The notes under the pieces were generated by a model. The model was not told the origin of the DNA, made no database searches, and worked only from the letters and a program-made list of their open reading frames with translations. Both the position numbers and the translations under genes were made by a program. Positions 16,197-22,833 of a DNA stretch of 64,000 bases are shown piece after piece. Numbering within the stretch: the first letter of the stretch is position 1; each line of letters begins with the position of its first letter. The DNA comes from Streptomyces paludis (lineage in GTDB: Bacteria > Actinomycetota > Actinomycetes > Streptomycetales > Streptomycetaceae): assembly GCF_003344965.1 (NCBI RefSeq), contig NZ_CP031194.1, positions 3,410,001 to 3,474,000 of the forward strand, written 5' to 3'.

Positions 16197-17570
16197 ATGA
16201 GCACTTCCCCCCGCTTCGACCGCGGCCACACCGACGACCTCATGACCTTCCTGGCGGCGAGCCCCACGCCGTACCACGCCGTGGCCAACGCCGCGGAGCG
16301 CCTGGAGAAGGCGGGCTTCCGGCAGGTGCGGGAGACGGACGCGTGGGACGGGTCGACGGGTGGCCGGTTCGTGCTGCGCGGCGGGGCGCTCATCGCCTGG
16401 TACGTCCCGGAGGGCGCCGAGCCGCACACCCCCTTCCGGATCGTCGGCGCGCACACCGACTCGCCGAATCTGCGCGTGAAGCCGCTGCCGGACACCGGCT
16501 CGTACGGCTGGCGCCAGATCGCCGTCGAGATCTACGGCGGGACGCTGCTCAACACCTGGCTCGACCGCGATCTCGGGCTGGCCGGCCGGATCAGCCTGCG
16601 GGACGGTACGCACCGGCTGGTGAACGTGGACCGGGCGCTGCTGCGCGTCCCCCAGCTGGCCGTCCATCTGGACCGCTCGGTGAACACCGACGGTCTCAAG
16701 CTGGACCGGCAGCGGCACATGCAGCCGATCTGGGGGCTCGGACGGCCCGAGGAGGGCGATCTGATCCGCTTCGTGGCCGAGGAGGCGGGCGTCGACGCGG
16801 AGGACATCACCGGCTGGGACCTGATGCCGCACGCGATCGAGCCGCCCGCGTATCTCGGCCGCGACCGCGAGCTGCTGGCCGGGCCGCGGATGGACAACCT
16901 GATCTCGGTGCACGCGGGTACGGCGGCGCTGGCGGCGGTCGCGACGGCCTCGGACGCGGCGGGGGTGGCGGGCGGGTCCGGCAGGTCCCGTAAATCCGGC
17001 AGAACCGGCGGACGCGCCGCCGCCGGATCCGCCCCGCTCCCGTACATCCCGGTGCTGGCCGCGTTCGACCACGAGGAGAACGGCTCGCAGTCGGACACGG
17101 GCGCGGACGGCCCGCTGCTCGGCACCGTGCTCGAACGCTCGGTGCTGTCGCGCGGCGGCTCCTTCGAGGACCGCGCGCGGGCCTTCGCAGGAACGATCTG
17201 TCTGTCGTCGGACACCGGCCACGCCGTGCACCCCAACTACGTCGACCGGCACGACCCGACGCACCACCCGCGCGCCAACGGCGGCCCGATCCTCAAGGTC
17301 AACGTCAATATGCGGTACGCGACGGACGGCAGCGGCCGGGCCGTCTTCGCCGCCGCCTGCGAGCGGGCGGGCGTGCCGTGGCAGACGTTCGTCTCCAACA
17401 ACTCGATGCCGTGCGGCACGACGATCGGTCCGATCACCGCGGCGCGGCACGGCATCCAGACCGTCGACATCGGGGTGGCGATCCTGTCGATGCACAGCGC
17501 GCGCGAACTGTGCGGCGCGGACGACCCGTTCCTGCTGGCGAACGCGCTGGTGGCGTTCCTGGAGGACTGA
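16197..17570 (+). CDS. M18 family aminopeptidase
   Basis: Zinc metallopeptidase of the M18 (aspartyl aminopeptidase) family, 457 aa. Metal-binding and catalytic motifs are intact: VGAHTDSPNLRVK (first His/Asp), FDHEENGSQS (catalytic Glu and metal Glu), CLSSDTGHAVHPNY and a C-terminal MPCGTTIGPITAARHGI with a late His in LSMHSARELCG. It removes N-terminal acidic residues from peptides in the cytosol. A Ser/Gly/Arg-rich insertion of about 25 residues sits before FDHEENG. ATG 16197 matches the family start (MSTSPRFDRGHTDDLMTFL); ATG 16185 is also in frame. Confidence 0.93.
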   Translation: MSTSPRFDRGHTDDLMTFLAASPTPYHAVANAAERLEKAGFRQVRETDAWDGSTGGRFVLRGGALIAWYVPEGAEPHTPFRIVGAHTDSPNLRVKPLPDTGSYGWRQIAVEIYGGTLLNTWLDRDLGLAGRISLRDGTHRLVNVDRALLRVPQLAVHLDRSVNTDGLKLDRQRHMQPIWGLGRPEEGDLIRFVAEEAGVDAEDITGWDLMPHAIEPPAYLGRDRELLAGPRMDNLISVHAGTAALAAVATASDAAGVAGGSGRSRKSGRTGGRAAAGSAPLPYIPVLAAFDHEENGSQSDTGADGPLLGTVLERSVLSRGGSFEDRARAFAGTICLSSDTGHAVHPNYVDRHDPTHHPRANGGPILKVNVNMRYATDGSGRAVFAAACERAGVPWQTFVSNNSMPCGTTIGPITAARHGIQTVDIGVAILSMHSARELCGADDPFLLANALVAFLED

Positions 17571-17625
17571 GCGCGGTCCGGCGGGGAAACGCCCCTTCAA
17601 GGAGCGCCACCCCTCCGTCCAACGG

Positions 17626-17670
17626 CTACGCGTCGTCGAGCTACGCGTAGTCGAGCTACGCGTCGTCGAG
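17626..17670. repeat. 15-bp unit repeated three times across the NHL stop codon
   Basis: Three head-to-tail 15-bp copies (17626-17640, 17641-17655, 17656-17670) differ at a single base. On the minus strand each reads Leu-Asp-(Asp/Tyr)-Ala-stop, so the last four codons and the stop of the NHL/thioredoxin gene are triplicated. Translation ends at the first copy reached (17656-17658). Confidence 0.9.
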
Positions 17671-19467
17671 CCCGGCCAGTACGAGCCCCAGCCGGGAGAC
17701 CCCGTCGGCGCCGACACGGACCGGAACGCCCCAGTCCTGCTGGTGGACATGGCAGGCGGGGTACTCGTTGAGGGGATCGTCGTCGCAGGACGCCGCCATC
17801 GCGGACACGTGCAGCACCCCTTCCGTGACACCGTCGGCGAGCACCAGGTCGCGGCTCAGCTCCGTACCGGCGCCCGCGCCGTCCGCCAGCAGTCCGGGCG
17901 GGGTGGCGGAGACGAGCAGCCGGGTCGAGGGGCCGTAACGGGTGTCGAGCTTCTGGCCGGTCGGCGCGGTGAAGACGATGTCCAGCCGCAGCGCGCCGGG
18001 CGCGACCTCGGTGGCGGCCCGCTGGGTGCGGTGCGCGACGGACTCGACGCGTACCGCCTCGTCGGGCAGGCGCAGCCGGGTCAGCCGGTGGCGGGCGGAC
18101 TCGACGACAAGGATGTCGTCACCGACGAGGACGGCGTCGCTCGGCTCCCGCAGGTCGGTCGCGAGGGTGGACACCTCGCCGGAGGCGGGGTCGTACCGCC
18201 GCAGGGCGTGGTTGTACGTGTCCGCCACGGCGACGGAGCCGTCCGGCAGCGCGGTGACGCCCAGCGGGTGCTGGAAGAGCGCCTGCCCGGCGGCGCCGTC
18301 GCGGTGGCCGAAGTCGAAGAGCCCGGTGCCGACGGCGGTCCGCACGGCGAACCCGCCCGTGGCCTCGTCCCGCTCGACGTAACGGAGCGCGCTGGTCTCG
18401 GAGTCCGCGACCCAGAGCCGCCCGCCGGCCGGGTCCGCCGCGAGCCCGGACGGCTGCGCGAACCACGCCTCGGCGGCCGGCCCGTCCACCAGGCCCTCGT
18501 TCGTCGTCCCGGCCGCGGCCTCGACGGTCCCGGTCGCCGGGTCGTACGTCCACAGCTGGTGGACCCCGGCCATCGCGATCCACACCCGGTCCGCCCACCA
18601 GGCGACGTCCCACGGCGAGGAGAGGTCGACCTCCCGCGCGGGCCCGGCGGTCGGTGAGCCCTGCCACCACTGCCGGCCGGTCCCGGCGACGGTCTCGATC
18701 ACGCCGCTGACCGGGTCGTACGTGCGCAGCGCGTGGTTCACCGTATCGGCGACGATCACCCTGCCGTCGGGCAGCAGCGCGAGCCCCTGCGGCTCGCTGA
18801 AGGCGTCAGGACCGAAGCCGCGCCCGCCACCGCCGATCCGGCGTACGACGCTCTCGCCGTCCGCGGCCAGCTCGACCAGCTGATGGCGGGTGGAGTCCGA
18901 GACGAGGAACGTCCCGCCCGGCAGCGCCAGCACCTTCCCCGGGAACCGCAGATCGCTCGCGACGGGCTCCGGCGGCACATACGGCCCGTCCCCGCGCCGC
19001 AGCGTCCCCTTCGCCGCGTGCTCCTCCTCCAGCTCCTGGACAAGCCTCGCGAGGGCGTGCGCGTGCCCCTCCCCCGCGTGCTGCGCGACGACATACCCCT
19101 CGGGATCGATCACGACCAGCGTGGGCCAGGCCCGCACGGCGTACTGCTTCCAGGTCGCCAGCTCGGGATCGTCGAGCACGGGGTGGTGCACCTCGTACCG
19201 CTCGACGGCGTCGACGACGGCCCGGTGATCGGCCTCGTGCACGAACTTCGGCGAGTGGACGCCGATGATCACCACCGTGTCGCGGTGCTTCTCCTCCAGC
19301 TCACGCAGCTCGTCGAGGACATGCAGACAGTTGATGCAGCAGAACGTCCAGAAATCTAGCACCAATGTGCGACCTCGGAAGTCCGCGAGGGACAGTTCCT
19401 TACCGCCGGTATTGATCCAGGATCGCCCTTGCAACTCAGGGGCGCGGACGCGTGCGCGCTTACTCAT
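17656..19467 (-). CDS. NHL-repeat thioredoxin-like protein, hybrid 5' end supplied by integrated element
   Basis: 603-aa cytosolic protein resembling NHLRC2. A thioredoxin-like domain (1-150; CxxC as CINC in LDFWTFCCINCLHVLDEL) is followed by a six-bladed NHL beta-propeller (about 165-480; repeats such as PQGLALLPDGRVIVADTVNHALRTY) and a C-terminal beta domain. The first 40 codons (19347-19467) belong to the integrated element: they have lower GC and are only about 65% identical (24 of 37 aligned residues) to the displaced host 5' end at 24426-24572. The junction is the 10-bp core at 19347-19356, immediately upstream of the CINC codons. Integration therefore leaves a full-length, in-frame gene with a new start and upstream region. 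Family role is presumed thiol redox; unproven. Confidence 0.9.
   Translation of the reverse strand: MSKRARVRAPELQGRSWINTGGKELSLADFRGRTLVLDFWTFCCINCLHVLDELRELEEKHRDTVVIIGVHSPKFVHEADHRAVVDAVERYEVHHPVLDDPELATWKQYAVRAWPTLVVIDPEGYVVAQHAGEGHAHALARLVQELEEEHAAKGTLRRGDGPYVPPEPVASDLRFPGKVLALPGGTFLVSDSTRHQLVELAADGESVVRRIGGGGRGFGPDAFSEPQGLALLPDGRVIVADTVNHALRTYDPVSGVIETVAGTGRQWWQGSPTAGPAREVDLSSPWDVAWWADRVWIAMAGVHQLWTYDPATGTVEAAAGTTNEGLVDGPAAEAWFAQPSGLAADPAGGRLWVADSETSALRYVERDEATGGFAVRTAVGTGLFDFGHRDGAAGQALFQHPLGVTALPDGSVAVADTYNHALRRYDPASGEVSTLATDLREPSDAVLVGDDILVVESARHRLTRLRLPDEAVRVESVAHRTQRAATEVAPGALRLDIVFTAPTGQKLDTRYGPSTRLLVSATPPGLLADGAGAGTELSRDLVLADGVTEGVLHVSAMAASCDDDPLNEYPACHVHQQDWGVPVRVGADGVSRLGLVLAGLDDA
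19347..19356. repeat. attachment core, left junction (attL)
   Basis: TCCAGAAATC is identical to 24416-24425; flanking bases differ on both sides. It encodes (minus strand) Asp-Phe-Trp plus one base in the LDFW motif just before the thioredoxin CxxC. Left of it is host sequence, right of it element sequence. Confidence 0.8.
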
Positions 19468-19472
19468 GACGT

Positions 19473-19484
19473 CAAGGGTGCCAC
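19473..19484 (-). promoter_or_regulatory. conserved 12-mer upstream of the element-borne start codon
   Basis: On the gene strand GTGGCACCCTTG lies 5 bases before the ATG at 19467. The identical 12-mer lies 4 bases before the displaced host ATG at 24572 (24577-24588), although surrounding bases differ. Conservation in otherwise diverged upstream DNA suggests a promoter or translational signal of the NHL/thioredoxin gene. It does not look like a Shine-Dalgarno sequence. Confidence 0.55.
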
Positions 19485-19518
19485 TACCGCCACGGCGGCC
19501 ATGACACCCCCGGACCCG

Positions 19519-19716
19519 CTACACCCGCCTCACATCGTCCGGGGGCACCAGCCACTCGGCACCCCCGCCCGCAGGCCGCAGGAACGCGGTAGGACGCTTG
19601 CGGCGCAGCCACGAGGGCTCGGCGGGGTCCTCATAGTCGGGGATCACGTCGCGCAGGATGCCGACACGTCCGGTGGCGTCCTCCACCTGTGCGCCGATGT
19701 CGTCGCGCGCGATCAC
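19519..19716 (-). CDS. small acidic protein of the element, unknown function
   Basis: 65-aa protein starting VIARDDIGAQVEDATGRVGILRDVIPDYEDPAEPSWLRRKRPTAFLRP and ending PPDDVRRV. GTG 19716 is chosen because GGAGGGG stands 5 bases upstream, inside the end of the preceding gene; the two overlap by four bases (GTGA), implying translational coupling. I recognise the gene pair as one that often stands next to XRE-type regulators in Streptomyces, but know no function. Confidence 0.6.
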   Translation of the reverse strand: MIARDDIGAQVEDATGRVGILRDVIPDYEDPAEPSWLRRKRPTAFLRPAGGGAEWLVPPDDVRRV

Positions 19717-19910
19717 CCGTGCCCCTCCGGGTGCCGCCTCATGTAGACGTTGCAGTCGGACACCGTGGTCATGTCGCCACCGGTACGCGCACGGTCCCGC
19801 ACGTTCGCGAGTTCGGTGCAGCCCGGACACCCCTCCACCGGGGTCGGCTCCAACTCCATACGTAACGGCAGTTCCACCGGCATGGTCTGGTAACGCGTCG
19901 GTTCGGTCAT
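19713..19910 (-). CDS. small CxxC protein of the element, unknown function
   Basis: 65-aa protein (MTEPTRYQTMPVELPLRMELEP...) with a CPGC motif near residue 28 and a later Cys, ending MRRHPEGHG; a small zinc-binding or redox-active fold is possible. The start at 19910 is uncertain; ATG 19934 or GTG 19946 are in frame. It is transcribed divergently from the XRE-type regulator across a gap of 70-110 bases and overlaps the next small gene by four bases, so the three may form one control unit. Confidence 0.55.
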   Translation of the reverse strand: MTEPTRYQTMPVELPLRMELEPTPVEGCPGCTELANVRDRARTGGDMTTVSDCNVYMRRHPEGHG

Positions 19911-20017
19911 TCCGTGATCGTGATGCGCCCTCATGGACGTATCCACTCCGAGCGGACGACAGTTGAGCCGTTGTTCGCTACGGTCACAGAAAGGCCCAAA
20001 CGTCTGCGGGAGACCTC

Positions 20018-20773
20018 TTGAACTCAGCCCTACGATCAGCTATGGCAGATGCCGGTGTCAGTACACGTCAGCTTGCCGTGCATATTGGTGTGACTGGCAA
20101 GACAGTCGAACGATGGCTGGCGGACGCTGAGCTGACGCCCCACGCACGGAACCGCGATGACGCCTGCCGGGCGTTGGGAGTGGACGAGGAAATGATCTGG
20201 CCCCAGGTAGTCAAAGACCGCATCAAGAGCGGCCACGACCGCGAACTAGTCCACAGCTACCCGTACCGCTCCGCATGCCCGTCGACGGTGTGGAACGAGC
20301 TGATCAGCGATGCCGGCGCCGACCTGTTCTTCGCTGGATACACGAACTACTTCCTGTGGACCCAGGTTCCCGCGTTCCCCGAAATACTGCGCCGGAAAGT
20401 CGCTTCGGGGTGTCGCGTCCGCTTCCTGCTGGGAGACCCCGACGGCGAGGTGACCCGCCAGCGGGAGAGCATCGAGGATGTGGCCCTGACAGTCTCCACA
20501 CGCATCCGCATCACACTGGAACACCTTGACCGCCTTGGCCCATTGGACGGCCTTGAGACACGCCTCAGCGCTCCGGAAGACGCGATCAACCATGTGAGCC
20601 TCTCCGTGTTCCGGTTCGATGCCGACGCCCTCGTAACTCCCCACCTTGCACGTCTGGTTGGCCATGATTCGCCGCTCCTCCACCTCCACAGGCGTGGTGA
20701 CGGTGGCATGTTCGACCGCTTCAGCGAGCACGGCGAAGAGCTTTGGAACAGCGCGACACCCAAGAGGTCTTGA
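20018..20773 (+). CDS. XRE-type helix-turn-helix regulator
   Basis: 251-aa putative regulator. The first 65 residues form an HTH (STRQLAVHIGVTGKTVERWLADAELTPHARNRDDACRALGV). The remaining 180 residues look like the DUF5919-type domain found in Streptomyces regulators (YPYRSACPSTVWNELISDAGADLFFAGYTNYFL, RVRFLLGDPDGEVTRQRE). The TTG start at 20018 has GGGAGA 4 bases upstream; ATG 20042 is the alternative. It is divergent from the two small genes and convergent with the resolvase. It probably controls the element, though an accessory-cargo role is equally possible. Confidence 0.75.
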   Translation: MNSALRSAMADAGVSTRQLAVHIGVTGKTVERWLADAELTPHARNRDDACRALGVDEEMIWPQVVKDRIKSGHDRELVHSYPYRSACPSTVWNELISDAGADLFFAGYTNYFLWTQVPAFPEILRRKVASGCRVRFLLGDPDGEVTRQRESIEDVALTVSTRIRITLEHLDRLGPLDGLETRLSAPEDAINHVSLSVFRFDADALVTPHLARLVGHDSPLLHLHRRGDGGMFDRFSEHGEELWNSATPKRS

Positions 20774-20790
20774 CGTCGACACCCGGACAC

Positions 20791-20826
20791 GAGAAAGACC
20801 GCCCACCCATCGGTGAACGGCCTCTC
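20791..20826. terminator. imperfect hairpin between convergent regulator and resolvase
   Basis: GAGAAAGACCG (20791-20801) pairs imperfectly with CGGCCTCTC (20818-20826) in the 67-base gap between two convergent genes. It probably ends both transcripts. Confidence 0.4.
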
Positions 20827-20840
20827 GGGCTGAAGTCGGA

Positions 20841-21419
20841 TCACTCCGTGTCGGCAAGCGCCCGGTACAGCGTCGCACGGGACACACCCACCGCCTTGGC
20901 CACCGCCGTCACACTCTCCCCCTTCGCCCGGCGCGCCTTGGCAGCGGCGAGCTTGTCAGCGTCCATGACCGCCGGACGTCCACCCGTACGGCCCTGAGCA
21001 CGGGCAGCGTCGAGACCCGCAATCGTCCGCTCCTGAATCAACGACCGCTCGAACTCCGCCATGGCTCCGACGACTTGGAGCATGAGGCGACCGTCCGGGG
21101 TGTTCGGATCGATGCTCGCCAGCGCACCCGTGAGCACCTTGAACCCGATACCCCTCGCGGCAAGAGCATCCACCATGTTCACCAGGTCGATCAGCGACCG
21201 CGCGAACCGGTCCAGCTTCCACACGCACAGGGTGTCCCCGGGGCGGACGTAGTCGAGAACGGCCGTCAACTCCGGGCGCTCCGTGCTCTTCCCGCTCGCC
21301 TTGTCGGTAAAAACCCGGGCGCAACCCGCTTCCGTGAGCGCATCGAGCTGCAACTGCGCTTCCTGGTCGTCGCCTGAGACGCGCGCGTAGCCGATGAGGT
21401 GTCCCGTGTTCGTGTCCAT
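20841..21419 (-). CDS. small serine recombinase (resolvase/invertase)
   Basis: 192-aa recombinase of the Tn3 resolvase/DNA invertase type. The catalytic domain carries the nucleophile in YARVSGDDQEAQ (Ser15), then FTDKASGKSTERPEL and WKLDRFARSLIDLV with catalytic Arg residues, then MAEFERSLIQERTIAGLDAARAQGR as the long E helix. A C-terminal Hin-like HTH follows (VTAVAKAVGVSRATLYRAL). It would resolve cointegrates or invert DNA. It is the second serine recombinase in this 5-kb element. Upstream DNA has several GAGAC motifs that could be its site. Confidence 0.92.
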   Translation of the reverse strand: MDTNTGHLIGYARVSGDDQEAQLQLDALTEAGCARVFTDKASGKSTERPELTAVLDYVRPGDTLCVWKLDRFARSLIDLVNMVDALAARGIGFKVLTGALASIDPNTPDGRLMLQVVGAMAEFERSLIQERTIAGLDAARAQGRTGGRPAVMDADKLAAAKARRAKGESVTAVAKAVGVSRATLYRALADTE

Positions 21420-21535
21420 GACGAGACAGTCTCACAACCCGTCTCATAACGGTAGGGGTTCCCGGCAGGTTTTGAGACGGGTTTTGAACGCCGACCCGGG
21501 CCCCTGGGGGCATCCGGCGGACCGTCTCATAAACC
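21420..21535. promoter_or_regulatory. candidate resolvase site with repeated GAGAC motifs
   Basis: Directly upstream of the resolvase: GAGACaGTCTC palindrome at 21423-21433, CCGTCTCATAA at 21439-21449, inverted TTTTGAGACGGG at 21470-21481, and ACCGTCTCATAA at 21521-21532. Four related sites in both orientations within 110 bases resemble the subsite layout of res regions, and may double as an operator. Spacing does not match a known res precisely. Confidence 0.45.
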
Positions 21536-21755
21536 ATCGTTTGATGGACGCCCCGCCGGTGATCACTCAGAGCAACACCCGTGCAATCAGGGCCAGTCGT
21601 GGCATGCAGGCTCCACCTCCCAGCCACTCGCCCATCCGCAGAAACGCCCTAATGAGCCATGGGGGAGTTTCCCCTCCCACACGCGCAGGATCCGAGGGGA
21701 GGGGGAGTACCCGCCTGGGGGTGCCAAGCCACCGCGCATACCGCGCCAGTTGCGG
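21536..21755. other. non-coding stretch between resolvase region and HNH gene
   Basis: No convincing gene. A 20-bp sequence (21673-21692) recurs with one extra base at 21769-21789, inside the HNH 3' end, so part of the gene end has been duplicated downstream. G-rich and C-rich runs (21661-21677, 21694-21706) could pair as a terminator for the HNH transcript. Confidence 0.5.
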
Positions 21756-22556
21756 CTACGCGTCGTCGCCTCCCACACGCGCAAGGATCACCGGCGCCCA
21801 CTCGTCCAAGAGCCGATCTTTCTTCGACGCGTTGCACAACACGCACACCACGCGCATGTTGGCCACCGTCGAAAGACCGCCCCGCGATATCGGGATCACG
21901 TGATCAATCACGCCCCCCTCAGGCAGCGCGGCAGAGCAATGGAAGCACCCGGCATCCCCGTGAGCCGCACGCACCTTGCGCTGAAGCGTCACCCGCCTGG
22001 CAGCAGTGCGCTGCTTCCCCTGACACGAACGGCACACCCCATCACGGAACTTGAGAACCACGGGGGTGCCGCAGCGCCGACACGGCACGGGGCCCGGCTT
22101 GGTACGGGCACGCTTCCGCACGTACTCGGCGGCACGGGCGCACTCCTCCGAGCAATACAGGCGGTCACGGCCACCGGACACGCCTACAGGGTTCGAGCAC
22201 GTCGGCCCCTGGCACGGCTCACGCCCCGCTTCCTCCCGTCGCTGCTCCGCCTCCTTGCGGCGATCCGAGCGACGCGACTCATCCACCTCCGCAGCACAGT
22301 GCACGCAATACAGCGCCCATGACTCCCGCTCATGGGGTTCGTCGCAGCGATAACAGCGCGGAGCACCAACAGCGGCACGTGCCGCCTCACGCGCACGACG
22401 GGCAGCCCCCTGCAACCGTGCCGACTCCTTGCACAGCGCCGCGCCACACGTCCCACGGTCGGCACGGGGACGCGGACCACCACACTCCGAACACGTGGCG
22501 CGCGACTCATCCAGGGCAGTCAAGCGAGACCCTACCTCTCCATTTTTGTTGATCAT
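21756..22556 (-). CDS. HNH endonuclease with multiple zinc-binding CxxC motifs
   Basis: 266-aa protein of the element. The C-terminal 70 residues form an HNH domain (CFHC, then GGVIDHVIPISRGGLSTVANMRVVCVLCNASKKDRL: D-H, the asparagine and the closing CxxC). Upstream are several further Cys pairs (CSECGG, CYRCDE, CVHCAAE, CSNP with CSEEC, CRRCG, CRSCQ), implying a string of zinc ribbons separated by a basic helical linker. HNH proteins in mobile elements serve as homing nucleases, packaging cofactors or defence nucleases; which applies is unknown. ATG 22556 follows the codon pattern, but no clear ribosome binding site is seen. Confidence 0.85.
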   Translation of the reverse strand: MINKNGEVGSRLTALDESRATCSECGGPRPRADRGTCGAALCKESARLQGAARRAREAARAAVGAPRCYRCDEPHERESWALYCVHCAAEVDESRRSDRRKEAEQRREEAGREPCQGPTCSNPVGVSGGRDRLYCSEECARAAEYVRKRARTKPGPVPCRRCGTPVVLKFRDGVCRSCQGKQRTAARRVTLQRKVRAAHGDAGCFHCSAALPEGGVIDHVIPISRGGLSTVANMRVVCVLCNASKKDRLLDEWAPVILARVGGDDA

Positions 22557-22778
22557 GGACCGTCGTGATGACCGTGCTACAGGCCAGTCACCGCAAGGGT
22601 CAAGGGTGGGCGTGCGACAGGGTGCAAGGAGGCCAATCAGGAGAACCCCAACCCCACCCGGCCAACGCCACTTCACCATTCCCCCGACGAAAACACGACC
22701 GAAGAACGTCACTCACGCTCGACCCTAAACGCCCCCTCGGATCACTTGCCGGACCCCAAGCGCCCCAGGAACGCCAAA

Positions 22779-22812
22779 CGGCCCGCCACCGGAGGTATCC
22801 CAGCAACGGGCC
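22779..22812 (-). terminator. possible terminator of the integrase gene
   Basis: CGGCCCG (22779-22785) and CGGGCCG (22806-22812) form a 7-bp stem 22 bases beyond the integrase stop, followed on the minus strand by TTT. The 277-base gap 22557-22833 holds nothing else that I recognise. Confidence 0.4.
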
Positions 22813-22833
22813 GCGAACGGCGCCCAGGCAGGC

